Shown here: piece after piece, positions 1-8,415 of the stretch
Layout of the letters: each line of letters begins with the position of its first letter
Numbering within the stretch: position 1 is the stretch's first letter
DNA from: Candidatus Dojkabacteria bacterium
Lineage (GTDB): Bacteria > Patescibacteria > Dojkabacteria > SC72
Length of the DNA stretch: 39,060 nt
Reading direction: 5' to 3'
Assembly (NCBI GenBank): GCA_023229785.1
Contig: JALNYV010000021.1
Span: 1-39,060 of the forward strand
Translations under genes and position numbers: made by a program
The notes under the pieces: generated by a model
Database searches by the model: none
What the model saw: only the letters and a program-made list of their open reading frames with translations
What the model was told of the DNA's origin: nothing

Positions 1-146
1 TAGTTCCCTATCTTAAGTCCAGATTCTAAACTATGTGGATTTTTTATACCAATATTAGCAATACTAATTTTCTTTCTATGCTCTTCTGATAAATGCTTAC
101 CCCACATTGGATTTTTATTACCAAGTTTATTTAAGCGACACTTTTC
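1..146. repeat. Terminal overlap of the circular assembly, left copy
   Basis: Bases 1-146 match 38915-39060 end to end with a single mismatch (C at 20 versus T at 38934). The match is bounded on both sides by the window ends and an open reading frame runs through it in the same frame, so this is best read as the overlap of a circular or circularly permuted genome. A true terminal repeat of the packaged DNA is possible but less likely, because the boundary falls inside a gene and beside an insertion sequence end. Confidence 0.9.
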
Positions 147-185
147 TTTCATTTGTGGTTGTCTTTTGTAAATTCCAGAAGGCAT
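1..185 (-). pseudogene. NUMOD3-type HNH endonuclease fragment, 5' part
   Basis: An ATG at 185 opens a minus-strand frame that runs off the left edge of the window. The translation starts MPSGIYKRQPQMKEK and contains GNKNPMWGKHLSEEH, a NUMOD3-like DNA-binding repeat of the type found at the N-terminus of phage HNH homing endonucleases; it resembles the start of the HNH gene at 20081-20560. Because the window ends overlap, the frame continues at 38914 and stops at 38884, giving only about 71 residues with no HNH catalytic domain. The last codons lie inside the IS1595-type element. The gene therefore looks cut off by that element. The truncation is seen directly; the endonuclease origin is inferred from the motif. 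Confidence 0.75.
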
Positions 186-221
186 CTTGACCGATTGGCT
201 TGTTAAGAGTATTATAAAGGT

Positions 222-290
222 ATGATATTTTGGTTTATATTAATAGTGATAATAGTTTATATTATCTCACTATACTTTAAAAAAACCTAA
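222..290 (+). CDS. Possible 22-residue membrane peptide
   Basis: A plus-strand ATG at 222, preceded by AAAGG three bases upstream, opens 22 codons ending at TAA 288-290. The peptide is almost wholly hydrophobic (core FILIVIIVYIISLYF) with a KKT tail, so it would form one membrane helix. It fills the roughly 100-base gap between the last virion gene and the HNH fragment and runs opposite to them. AT-rich sequence produces such peptides by chance, so this is only a candidate. Confidence 0.22.
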   Translation: MIFWFILIVIIVYIISLYFKKT

Positions 291-1603
291 AGACCCTTTA
301 ACGCATTTATAAGCAATATTTTATCTATGTTGCCAAGTTTGTCTTTTGGTAGTTTTGATATTGTTTCATTCATCGCATTTATTGCTTGTGCTGCTGTAAT
401 TTTTGCATTTGGACTAGAGGCAAGTTTTTTTAATCCATATAAACCGACAGCTCCTGGTAATCCTCCAGCTCCGGCTCCAACTCCTCCAAGAACCAAATCT
501 CCCCACGTAACTATTCCCTGTTTTTGTGCTTTAGCCATTGCAGAATCTATCACATCAAAAGCCTTTTTATATTTTCCTAATTGAGTTATGTGTTCTCCTA
601 TGATTGGAGAGGACTCAGAAATATTATTTCTAACCGACTTCCATACTTCTGTTAGTATACTTTTTTGTAAAGACGGTTTTTGTAATTTAAATCCCGTATC
701 TCCAATAACATCTCCAAGCTCTTGTCTCAATTTATTAAATTCATTAAATGAAATAGATTTATTTATAAATTTTCCATTTTCATCAAAAAATAAACCGCCC
801 GTTTTTAAAGCATCTATTTTAGATTTATTAAGTGCATTGATTATCTCTTTCCTGGCATAAAGTTTTCCTTTAGATTCTGTTATATTTTTCAATGCTGTTC
901 CTATAATGTTTTTTGCTTCAAATGGTTTTTTTATTTTCGAACCCTCGGAAGTTATTGCTTCATTGAGATTGAGCATTGCATTCTGAGTATCAGAATATAA
1001 ACTCCCCAACTTATTAAATATATTTTTTCCACCGTATTGTTTTTCTGCTACTAAAAGTTTAGCAGGGTTTTGACCTTTTTCTATCATTTTTTTACTAACA
1101 CCTAGAGCATCTGTCATAAGAGCTTCAGGTGCCTTTCTTGATATTTTAGAAATTATTTTTCCAGCACCACCAAGTATCCCAACAGTAGCGGCACTAGTCA
1201 ATCCAGTAGTAAAGGCTTGTTTTATACTATCCGATATTGATTCGCCTTCAGATAATCCCGCTCCCAGACCCGCTGCCGCTCCTAAACCCCCAACCTTAAG
1301 TGCTGTTTTTGCTAACCCACCACCTATACCTGGCATTGCGACAGTAGCTCCAACCTGTAAAATATCTCCCGCTATTTGTCCTGCGGTTGGTTTGGCACCT
1401 ATAGATTCTTTAGTATATTGTCTAACCTCTGGAGATATGGCATAGGCTATTGACTTAGAGATATTTTTAACTCCAGCAAATCCTGCTAACTTTTCAGCAA
1501 AGCCTTCTTTTGGTTGTGTTGAAGTTTGTTGTTGAGGAACAAATCTTTTTATTGTTGTTGGGGTTGTAACTTTTACAGCTCCATATTTTGTAGGGTCAAA
1601 CAT
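287..1603 (-). CDS. Probable internal virion (ejection) protein
   Basis: A 438-residue protein. Residues about 85-160 and 370-395 are glycine/alanine-rich and hydrophobic (GGLGAAAGLGAGL; GGVGAGAGGLPGAVG), with an amphipathic charged middle. Gly/Ala-rich membrane-inserting stretches plus helical middle sections are typical of podovirus internal or ejection proteins that form a channel in the host envelope. It is the last gene of the late block and starts one base after the stop of the next upstream gene (1605-3260), which is also internal-protein-like. There is no recognisable enzyme motif. The role is inferred from composition and position; an exact family was not recognised. Confidence 0.6.
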   Translation of the reverse strand: MFDPTKYGAVKVTTPTTIKRFVPQQQTSTQPKEGFAEKLAGFAGVKNISKSIAYAISPEVRQYTKESIGAKPTAGQIAGDILQVGATVAMPGIGGGLAKTALKVGGLGAAAGLGAGLSEGESISDSIKQAFTTGLTSAATVGILGGAGKIISKISRKAPEALMTDALGVSKKMIEKGQNPAKLLVAEKQYGGKNIFNKLGSLYSDTQNAMLNLNEAITSEGSKIKKPFEAKNIIGTALKNITESKGKLYARKEIINALNKSKIDALKTGGLFFDENGKFINKSISFNEFNKLRQELGDVIGDTGFKLQKPSLQKSILTEVWKSVRNNISESSPIIGEHITQLGKYKKAFDVIDSAMAKAQKQGIVTWGDLVLGGVGAGAGGLPGAVGLYGLKKLASSPNAKITAAQAINAMNETISKLPKDKLGNIDKILLINALKGL

Positions 1604-1604
1604 A

Positions 1605-3260
1605 TTAATAGTCTAATTTATATCCTGCAGCAATGGCTTGTTTTAATCCAAGTCTTTGTTGTGGGCTGTATAAATCTTCAAATGTAAATTGTTGTCCTTC
1701 GTTGTCCTCAACTGTTACTGGTAATCCAGACATTCCGAGATAGAATCCTTCTAGCTGACTAAGTTTCTTTTGTATATCTTCTCCAGTATCTCCAGCAACT
1801 GGCACTTGAGTGCTATAAAATTCTATTTCACTATCGTTCAAAGCAGCACCTGTTCTAATACGAGTTTTAATATCTGCCGCTTCTTTCTTTAAGTTTACAA
1901 ATTGCGAGTTACCAGATAGTCTTCCCAAAAATCCTTCTCCCAATATTTGAGTTCTTAATAATGGAAGTTCTCCTCTATCAGCCATTGCTCTTAACTGTTG
2001 TACTGCATCTAAACCAGATGTAGCATCATCTGCTGCGTTCATTTGTTTAGCTGTTAATGGTTTTGGTATTGCTATGCCTTTTTCAGCCATAGCAGATACA
2101 ATAGCCTGACGTGTAGATGAAGGAAGTGTTGGTGTTGATAGGTCAAGATTTCTGCTTCTTACTTGGTCAATGTAGTAATCCATATTTGATTGCATGTCAA
2201 GAGAACCAGCCCCAGACTGCATAGCCTGAATATAATCTATATCTATTCCCTGTTGTTTTTGGTCAGCAGCAACTTGTTTCCAATAATCATTTTGTTGTCT
2301 TGTAAGTTCTGCAGTCTGGAAATCTAACTGGTCGTTAATACGCTTCTGTTCGTCTGTAGTCATAGCCTGTATAACATCTTTGTATTGTTCAAATCCCCAT
2401 TTAAGGTCAGACACAGTTTGCTGTTGAGCCTTGGTAGCGTTGTCTACATATAGTTGAGCAGACTTAAAAGCATTATCCCAATTACCCTGTAGGGCTTGGG
2501 CTTCTGAAGCTAACACTGATGCTTGTGCTGCCACCCCTGACTTCTGTATAGCGTAGGCTCGTTGTATCCTTGCAGTTTCACCTGAAGCAAAGGCAAGGTC
2601 AGTCCCAGGTCTATTCTGGGCTAGATCAACTGCTTGTGCTTCTCTTGTGTCTATTGCTGCCATTTGTTTTTGATATTCAGTTACCTGTGCAGTGATGTCG
2701 TTTATCCTATTATACTTCTCAGGAGTTAATCCCCATTTTTCATAGATAGCATTTTGCTGGGCAAGTAAGTTCTGTTGAGATGTAGTAACTTGATTTTGTA
2801 TATCACCTGATTTTCCCATTAAAGAAGCCCACATCTTTTCGGTTGTACTTTGTTGTGGCTGTTCTGTTGGTGTTGTAGGAGTTTGTACCGCCTTATCTGC
2901 ATCTGCCTTTTCTTTTTGTAGCTGCGTCGCTTGTGCTTTAATGCTTTCTATTTGAGCAGATATGTTCGCTAAATCTACTGAGGCAGTAGGTGGAGTATTA
3001 TTCTGTAATCCAACACCTTGACTACCAGGAAAACTTTGACCAAGTGTCATTGTAGTTTGTGGAACTTGGTAAGGTTTAGACATACCCAATGCAACCGAAA
3101 GTGGTTGACTAGGTTGTTGTGTAGTAGGTTTGGAATTAGGACTGTAGATAGAACTTAAACTTCTATTAAATGCGTTTATGCTCCCAGAGTTATTACCAAA
3201 ACCATAGGTTGTTAAACCTGTATTTGGGTCTTTAGTTCGTCCTGTTATATTGTATGCCAT
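1605..3260 (-). CDS. Probable internal virion / ejection protein, coiled-coil rich
   Basis: A 551-residue protein with a low-complexity Gln/Thr/Ser/Pro-rich N-terminal 150 residues, followed by long Gln/Ala-rich helical stretches (residues about 150-330) and a C-terminal section containing RTGAALNDSEIEFY and a QKKLSQLEGFYLGM helix. Such C-terminal blocks recur in podovirus internal virion proteins. It is transcribed just after the tail genes and before the Gly/Ala-rich protein at 287-1603, the usual order for ejection proteins. The leader TTCGCTAAAACT precedes the ATG and resembles the TTCGCC leaders of other late genes. Function is inferred from context, not from a catalytic motif. Confidence 0.6.
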   Translation of the reverse strand: MAYNITGRTKDPNTGLTTYGFGNNSGSINAFNRSLSSIYSPNSKPTTQQPSQPLSVALGMSKPYQVPQTTMTLGQSFPGSQGVGLQNNTPPTASVDLANISAQIESIKAQATQLQKEKADADKAVQTPTTPTEQPQQSTTEKMWASLMGKSGDIQNQVTTSQQNLLAQQNAIYEKWGLTPEKYNRINDITAQVTEYQKQMAAIDTREAQAVDLAQNRPGTDLAFASGETARIQRAYAIQKSGVAAQASVLASEAQALQGNWDNAFKSAQLYVDNATKAQQQTVSDLKWGFEQYKDVIQAMTTDEQKRINDQLDFQTAELTRQQNDYWKQVAADQKQQGIDIDYIQAMQSGAGSLDMQSNMDYYIDQVRSRNLDLSTPTLPSSTRQAIVSAMAEKGIAIPKPLTAKQMNAADDATSGLDAVQQLRAMADRGELPLLRTQILGEGFLGRLSGNSQFVNLKKEAADIKTRIRTGAALNDSEIEFYSTQVPVAGDTGEDIQKKLSQLEGFYLGMSGLPVTVEDNEGQQFTFEDLYSPQQRLGLKQAIAAGYKLDY

Positions 3261-3274
3261 AGTTTTAGCGAATG

Positions 3275-3442
3275 TTACACATTAGAAGTATCTATAACTC
3301 TTACGTAGAGTTTATCTACTTTTAATTGTGGATAAAATTTAATATCTTCAAACTGTTTGAAGTCTGTTTTTTTTTGACTATTCTTAAATTCTTCAAAGTC
3401 TTTTTTTAATTTATCGAAATCTTCTTGTGTTACGTTTTCCAT
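3275..3442 (-). CDS. Small charged protein, 55 aa
   Basis: ATG at 3442 and TAA at 3275-3277 encode a 55-residue acidic/lysine-rich peptide (starts MENVTQEDFDKLKKDFEEF) that should be a single amphipathic helix followed by a short beta section. It sits tightly between the large tail protein (ending 3443) and the internal protein (starting 3260), with the ATG abutting the upstream stop, so it is almost certainly translated as part of the late operon. I do not recognise a family; a small chaperone or minor virion part is possible. Confidence 0.6.
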   Translation of the reverse strand: MENVTQEDFDKLKKDFEEFKNSQKKTDFKQFEDIKFYPQLKVDKLYVRVIDTSNV

Positions 3443-4927
3443 TTATGTATTTAAAAATGAATAGTCGATTACGATTTTGCTAATGGCGACTCCACCAGCA
3501 CTCCAAGAAATAGTAGGTCTAAATGAGTGGCACTCTATTTGTGCAAGGTCAAACTTCTTTGAAGTTATTGCTCCATCTTTTGTATATGAAATAACTCCAC
3601 CATCTTGCTGAATAGTATTGGCTGTCCCATAATTTGAGTCTACACCTACCGTAATACTGTCGGAGGCTACTAATGGTTTGAAGAATACTTCTATGTAATT
3701 AAGAACTGCCTTTTGAGCAAGGTCTATGTAGTTACCTCGGTATACTGCATTTGGAGAGTAACCAGAATAATGTAACGTCCAAGAGTATGAACTTCCATTC
3801 TGATAAGAAGCAAATATGTAAGGTAAATTGCTAAACCTTCCAACATAACCAACCGTAGCCGCTGCTCCACTACTAGAACATAATTGGTTAAATGCTCTTT
3901 CTACTTCAGGGATTTCACTCCCATAAGAATAAATAGCATTTTTATAACTAGAAGCTGCACCACCAAATATTACTTGATTGTCAATTTCTGTTAAAGCGTT
4001 TTTCTTAACTACTAATTCTCTAGTTGTCCCAGCAATATTAAATGATAATTTTCTTATTTGTTCACTACCATTTTCTGTCAATCTTTCTAAATTTGTTACA
4101 CCATTACGAACAGTTATTAAATAAATTGTTCCATTCAAATTTAAAGAAGAAATAATTTTTGAGGCAACTATTGGAATACTATAATTATGCACACTTGACG
4201 TTCCATCCCAAAAGAAAATCCTGCTGTCTAAATCATTAACAAGAGATACTGGTCTTGGCTTCCTTTGAGCACAAATACCGATATAATTATTAGTTGGGAA
4301 TAATGATGTTATCTCCCACTCGATACCTAAATCTAACGCTTGCTTTGTGTATGTCCCGTTGGCACCTACCTGTCCATCAAGCTTATTAACGTATCTTCCA
4401 TCTCCTATCCAAAGATATGTTTTCCAAATTAGTTTTGGGTGTATGTCAGATGTTGAAAATCCAGGAGAACTGGCGTTCACTGGAATCGTAGATAGCCAAT
4501 CATCATCAAATGCAGATTCGTTATACATCCCCATAGTAGTGGCGGTTATGTACATCAGATTGTTGGTGCTTTTTATATTATATTGTACAACTTCTTTACC
4601 ACCAGAAACTGTATGAGGGAAACCCCCTGTGCTTGAAAAAGATTGACCAGCGTCAGCTAATCTATATACCTTTCCCGAGTCTATTGCGAATAATCTATTT
4701 TGGTTTAATGTACTATTATTATTCCACTCCTGAGTAGCATCTAATATCAGTCCAGCTAAAATTCCGTCTGTTGATTTAACCCTAACAGTTTCACTAAACC
4801 CAGGAACTAAATATCCCCTATCCCTTTGAGGCATAAGGTCTCTACAGTTCTCGTCGAACATAGAAAGTCCAGCATTTCTTTTAATGCTTGAAATTCCGTC
4901 AAATTTATCTATTACAATTTTAGACAT
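3443..4927 (-). CDS. Tail protein, nozzle/stabiliser-like
   Basis: A 494-residue protein, beta-rich throughout, with repeated hydrophobic-aromatic blade-like segments (for example NRLFAIDSGKVYRLADAG, PKLIWKTYLWIGDG, NGTIYLITVRNG). This fits a beta-propeller such as the tail nozzle or head-completion proteins of short-tailed phages. It lies between the adhesin-like protein 4920-6002 (8-base overlap) and the internal virion proteins. Propeller architecture is inferred from the repeat pattern; no named family was confirmed. A receptor-binding role is the main alternative. Confidence 0.5.
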   Translation of the reverse strand: MSKIVIDKFDGISSIKRNAGLSMFDENCRDLMPQRDRGYLVPGFSETVRVKSTDGILAGLILDATQEWNNNSTLNQNRLFAIDSGKVYRLADAGQSFSSTGGFPHTVSGGKEVVQYNIKSTNNLMYITATTMGMYNESAFDDDWLSTIPVNASSPGFSTSDIHPKLIWKTYLWIGDGRYVNKLDGQVGANGTYTKQALDLGIEWEITSLFPTNNYIGICAQRKPRPVSLVNDLDSRIFFWDGTSSVHNYSIPIVASKIISSLNLNGTIYLITVRNGVTNLERLTENGSEQIRKLSFNIAGTTRELVVKKNALTEIDNQVIFGGAASSYKNAIYSYGSEIPEVERAFNQLCSSSGAAATVGYVGRFSNLPYIFASYQNGSSYSWTLHYSGYSPNAVYRGNYIDLAQKAVLNYIEVFFKPLVASDSITVGVDSNYGTANTIQQDGGVISYTKDGAITSKKFDLAQIECHSFRPTISWSAGGVAISKIVIDYSFLNT

Positions 4928-6002
4928 TTTTATTTTGGTAATTCCAGGCGGTAGAACTTTTAGATTGATTAGTATAATTAGTAGTGTTCTTTGTTTGGTT
5001 AGTATAGGTGGTTGTATTTTTATTTAAGAATGTCCATCCTATATTAGTTCCAGACATAACAATATCATATCCTGTAAGTATAAACTGCCCCACGGCGGTA
5101 AACATACTCATTGCCTTAGAAGTTAATATATTTATCCCAGTTAAGGTGAATTGTCCTACTGTCGTTAACGCGTGAAGTGTTTTACTAACTGTTATATTAT
5201 TTCCAGTTAGGGCGAATTGTCCTACCGAAGTAAACATACTCATCACTTTGGATACTAAAATATTAATTCCTGTAAGTGTAAATTGTCCAACAGATAATGA
5301 CGCATTAAGCGTTTTGCTTACTAATATATTATTTCCTGTTAAAGTAAATGCTCCTACTGTGCAATCCATCGAATACGCTATCCCCGTGCTATAAGTAATC
5401 TCTAAATAAGGTTTATTTGTTCCATCTGCACTATTAACCTGTAAGATTGTCGTTTGACTTGCAGCCCAAGTGACGCTTCCACCTAATCCATCTGAAGTTA
5501 ATCTTAATCCTAATTTAGTAATTCCACTATCAGAAATTGTTGCAATTCCTGCGGCATTTAAACTTATTTCTAAATATGCACTTGTTGTTTGCCCTCCTAC
5601 ATTTATATCTGATGAAAATTTAGTTGTTCCCAAGCTATCATAATCACCCACTACTACATCATTGTTTGAAGCTGGTGCTGAAGATACTATATTAAATGTT
5701 TGGCCAGTAAGTCCATCGGCACTTGTAACGACATATAATCCTAGTTTGGCTGCACTTATTGTAGCCCCTGTTGGTAACGCAGAAGTGTCAAATAACAAAA
5801 TTGTTCTTTGCAAATAAGCATAATGTTGGCTCGTAGCGTTACTTTCAAGATAGACATAAAGACTAGTTGAAGACGGATTAACAGATGTTCCTGATGCAGC
5901 AGCAATTTTATTAGCTAAAGTCTCATCAGTATTTTCTGAAATTGTTGCATCAACTGTGTTAGTTTCTGGATTTGCATCCGGATAGACCGTTAGTGTTGCC
6001 AT
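4920..6002 (-). CDS. Repeat-containing tail fibre / adhesin-like protein
   Basis: A 360-residue protein in three parts. Residues 1-205 look like a beta-sandwich of the DNRLRE/carbohydrate-binding type (YLQRTILLFDTSALPTGATI is characteristic). Residues about 216-318 are five copies of a 22-residue unit, VGxFxLTGxxIxxSK. The final 40 residues are Asn/Thr/Tyr-rich (TYTNQTKNTTNYTNQ). This is the organisation of a surface-exposed fibre or decoration protein. Its start overlaps nothing upstream; its end overlaps the next gene by 8 bases. Binding to glycans is inferred from the first domain. Confidence 0.6.
   Translation of the reverse strand: MATLTVYPDANPETNTVDATISENTDETLANKIAAASGTSVNPSSTSLYVYLESNATSQHYAYLQRTILLFDTSALPTGATISAAKLGLYVVTSADGLTGQTFNIVSSAPASNNDVVVGDYDSLGTTKFSSDINVGGQTTSAYLEISLNAAGIATISDSGITKLGLRLTSDGLGGSVTWAASQTTILQVNSADGTNKPYLEITYSTGIAYSMDCTVGAFTLTGNNILVSKTLNASLSVGQFTLTGINILVSKVMSMFTSVGQFALTGNNITVSKTLHALTTVGQFTLTGINILTSKAMSMFTAVGQFILTGYDIVMSGTNIGWTFLNKNTTTYTNQTKNTTNYTNQSKSSTAWNYQNKNV
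5050..5357 (-). repeat. Five in-frame 66-bp repeats coding VGxFxLTG units
   Basis: Within the adhesin gene, five 22-residue units follow one another. They alternate between two subtypes, one ending SKTLNASLS / SKTLHALTT and the other ending SKVMSMFTS / SKAMSMFTA. This means the original duplication was of a 44-residue pair. The last unit (VGQFILTGYDIVMSG) is incomplete. The DNA copies have drifted, so the array is not a recent duplication. Confidence 0.8.
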
Positions 6003-6413
6003 TTATGCAATTGTAAGCACTCCATTACTCCCATCGAAATTAAAAGTAAAGGTATCTGTATTTGTCATAGTTACAGTAGAACCATTATCATATAATCCAA
6101 TCAATCTATCTGAGGTTGAAGCATCGTCAAATAATGCTACATACCTCCAAGTAGGAACTGTTCCATCTGCTGTTAGGACTAGGTCTGTTAAGAGTAATTT
6201 ATATGTTCCTGCTGTTTGAGAAGAGCCTGAAACCGTACATACCCTTGTTGAAAGGTGTCCATAACCAATTTGAGCCACACCAGATATTGATGTTGCTGTT
6301 GTATTGATAGCAGAAGCTGAAAGAGCAAGTGTTAAACCTGCACCACTTAAATCTATTTCTTTTTCTGCTAGGTGTTCTACGAATGAATTTACTTTTGTAA
6401 AGCTGATCGCCAA
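6003..6413 (-). CDS. Small virion structural protein, TTG start
   Basis: A 136-residue beta-rich protein with RYVALFDDASTSDRLIGLYD and a final TFTFNF strand, a pattern common in small phage structural proteins found beside adhesins. No ATG is available near the 5' end; the frame opens with TTG at 6411-6413, followed by GCG ATC AGC. Its stop abuts the ATG of the adhesin at 6002. An AT-rich hairpin (6421-6448) sits just upstream. The specific role in the virion is unknown. Confidence 0.6.
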   Translation of the reverse strand: MAISFTKVNSFVEHLAEKEIDLSGAGLTLALSASAINTTATSISGVAQIGYGHLSTRVCTVSGSSQTAGTYKLLLTDLVLTADGTVPTWRYVALFDDASTSDRLIGLYDNGSTVTMTNTDTFTFNFDGSNGVLTIA

Positions 6414-6420
6414 ATGAGTG

Positions 6421-6448
6421 TAATACTAATTATGTATTTTTAGTATTA
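6421..6448 (-). other. AT-rich inverted repeat before the 6413 gene
   Basis: TAATACTA (6421-6428) and TAGTATTA (6441-6448) are perfect complements around a 12-base loop, in the only gap (6414-6465) of this part of the late operon. In the transcript it would fold just ahead of the TTG start of the 136-aa gene. It lacks GC pairs, so it may tune translation or mRNA processing rather than terminate transcription. Confidence 0.4.
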
Positions 6449-6465
6449 TATTTTAATTATTTTAT

Positions 6466-7215
6466 TTATATTGATGAACGAACTGAAGGTTTAAAACGAG
6501 TTGGGAAATCTCTATCACGTTTTGAGTAATAGTCGTTAATTCCTGTTTCATATTCCTTTAAGGCTAATCGTAGATTCTGCATTTTTTCAGGAGTATAGTT
6601 TTTGCTTACTCCGTAGTCTACTGCACAACCTGCGGCTATATAGGGATGAAAGGTAATCTGGAATCCAGGCTCTTGTGTTATTTCTCTAAAAGCACCCGAA
6701 CCCGTGGTCATTGTTGGTGTCGAAACGTCTCTAGCTAGATAAAGTTTAAGACCTTCCGTAGTTGTTACGCTTCCTGTCGCTGGGATAGGATACAGAAGTA
6801 AAGAGTTACCAATTACATCATAGTATTTAGGAAGTCCATTAGTATCGTAATATTCTGACATCGCTACATCTTTAACCTCGGATTTGTCCATCCTATTCAA
6901 AAGATAATAATTTCCATTAGACTGCTTTACTTCTACTCTTTGAACATCAAGTGCATTACTCGGCAAAGAATAGTCTTGTTGTGCATCTACAAGGTCTGCA
7001 GTGGCTATCGGAAGAGTTGTATAATTAGAGTCATCAAACTGCCACCCTGCGTCTTGTCTCCACATTAAATACGCTGCTTTCCTGTAATAGGTCTTAGCAG
7101 AACGAACCCAATCAGAAGATGGATATGAGGTTGTATCAGTTGCCGTCTTTCCTAAAAGGTAAAGAGTGTAGTGGTACAATGAATCATCTCGACTGGTGTT
7201 TGAAATAAACTTCAT
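6466..7215 (-). CDS. Head-to-tail connector / adaptor protein
   Basis: A 249-residue protein with an N-terminal helical part (YHYTLYLLGKTATD, then aromatic-rich YYRKAAYLMWRQDAGWQFDD), a central beta part with YSLPSNALDVQRVEVKQ, and a C-terminal helical part (KNYTPEKMQNLRLALKEYETGINDYYSKRDRD). DYSLP followed by xxRVxxV and a late helical EYE motif is typical of phage neck/adaptor proteins below the portal. Its ATG overlaps the stop of the WlbA-like gene. The adaptor assignment is from pattern and position. Confidence 0.55.
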   Translation of the reverse strand: MKFISNTSRDDSLYHYTLYLLGKTATDTTSYPSSDWVRSAKTYYRKAAYLMWRQDAGWQFDDSNYTTLPIATADLVDAQQDYSLPSNALDVQRVEVKQSNGNYYLLNRMDKSEVKDVAMSEYYDTNGLPKYYDVIGNSLLLYPIPATGSVTTTEGLKLYLARDVSTPTMTTGSGAFREITQEPGFQITFHPYIAAGCAVDYGVSKNYTPEKMQNLRLALKEYETGINDYYSKRDRDFPTRFKPSVRSSI

Positions 7216-7955
7216 TACTTTGAGGCGAACTTAAGGTCGTTTAAAAACTTTATGAGCCAGACGATATCTTTCGCTCTAACTCCTTTTCCCTGCATTAGGT
7301 CTTCGTAAACATACTTGTGCAGGTTCTCGTATGCTAGATTGTCTTGTTTTGAAAAATTGTATTCTGTTCCATTAATCCTGAATACCCTTCTTTGGTTTTC
7401 TCGTTCCTCATTTGTACTAAGTCTGAATGTACAATGGAACTTATCTCCATTAATAATCCCTGTGGCTATTCTTTCGTTGTCGTCACACATCCAACTAACA
7501 GGTCTTCCGAATAAGTAGAAGAGTAGGTCAAAGTAGTGTATTCCTAAGTTGAATAGTATCCCCCCTGATTTACTTTCGTCTCCTTTCCACCCCTGGTGGT
7601 ACTTTTCGTCTCGGTATACAGATATGTCCATCTCCACATAATTCATCTCCTCCACTTTTATTTCCTTTAATAAAGGATGATACCTTAACTGCAAGACGGT
7701 GAAGACGTTGTCGTATTGTGCAAGTTCTTCGGCTTGCTCTGACTTCAAGACTAATGGCTTTTCTACTAAACATATTTTATTTAAGTTTTCTTTAATATGC
7801 TGATAATGTAAATAGTTCGGACTATTTATTACTACACAATCCTCTTTGGTGTTCAAACCTACAAATTCTCCACCTGCTTGGCGGATTGCTTCTATATGTG
7901 TGGGAGCTATGAAGCCACAAGAAGTTAAACTAAATCTTTTTGGAAATTTATCCAT
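7215..7955 (-). CDS. wlbA: Gfo/Idh/MocA oxidoreductase, WlbA/WbpB-like
   Basis: A 246-residue NAD-dependent sugar oxidoreductase. Near the N-terminus CGFIAPTHIEAI matches the Rossmann start of WlbA/WbpB. Then come INSPNYLHYQHI, the family EKP motif (LVEKPLVL), LQLRYHPLLKEI, and GWKGDESKSGGILFNLG followed by IHYFDLLFYLFG. WlbA/WbpB proteins oxidise C3 of UDP-GlcNAc-uronic acid before transamination by a DegT enzyme. Here the protein is shorter than the usual 310-340 residues, mainly in the first Rossmann unit and the C-terminus. It ends the second sugar block and overlaps both the HNH gene (8 bases) and the connector gene. Family is confident; substrate is inferred. Confidence 0.8.
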   Translation of the reverse strand: MDKFPKRFSLTSCGFIAPTHIEAIRQAGGEFVGLNTKEDCVVINSPNYLHYQHIKENLNKICLVEKPLVLKSEQAEELAQYDNVFTVLQLRYHPLLKEIKVEEMNYVEMDISVYRDEKYHQGWKGDESKSGGILFNLGIHYFDLLFYLFGRPVSWMCDDNERIATGIINGDKFHCTFRLSTNEERENQRRVFRINGTEYNFSKQDNLAYENLHKYVYEDLMQGKGVRAKDIVWLIKFLNDLKFASK

Positions 7956-8415
7956 TATTTTTATGTTCTAATTTATGACATTCTTCACACAATGTCATCC
8001 CGTTATCAACAACAAATCTTAAATCTTGATATAATGAGAACAGTTTTATGTGGTGGGCGTGTAATTCTACTCCTCGCTTATTACATTTTTGGCAAGTCCA
8101 ATTATCTCGTGCGAATACTGACTCTCTCCAGTTTTTAAAATCTAATGAAGTTCTTATTTTGTGGTTTAATGGTGTAATACCTCCCTTCCAATGGTTGTTA
8201 AGTTCGCCTGCCCTATAACCCTTCAATCCTTTGTTCCACGTAGTATGTCCTTTCTTTAACCAACCCTTATTTTGGACTACTATTTTATAATTTATTGTTC
8301 CTTTGAGCTTCCCTCTGGCTATCCCTCTACATTTATGGGAACAGTACTTCTCGTTAGAGTTTTCATAATGTTTACCACAAACATCACAATTCCTTTTATA
8401 TATCTTCGGCATCAA
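7948..8415 (-). CDS. HNH homing endonuclease with N-terminal zinc finger
   Basis: A 155-residue protein. It begins with a zinc-ribbon-like block (NCDVCGKHYE, then YCSHKC), has NUMOD-type NHWKGGITPLNHKIR, and ends with the HNH core: WTCQKCNKRGVELHAHHIKLF, then NGMTLCEECHKLEHKN. The two CxxC pairs and the HH-N-H residues expected for metal binding and catalysis are present. It is a free-standing gene placed exactly between a glycosyltransferase (ATGA overlap at 8412-8415) and the WlbA-like gene (8-base overlap), so it does not interrupt either. Such genes cleave unmodified relatives and spread by repair. Confidence 0.85.
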   Translation of the reverse strand: MMPKIYKRNCDVCGKHYENSNEKYCSHKCRGIARGKLKGTINYKIVVQNKGWLKKGHTTWNKGLKGYRAGELNNHWKGGITPLNHKIRTSLDFKNWRESVFARDNWTCQKCNKRGVELHAHHIKLFSLYQDLRFVVDNGMTLCEECHKLEHKNNG

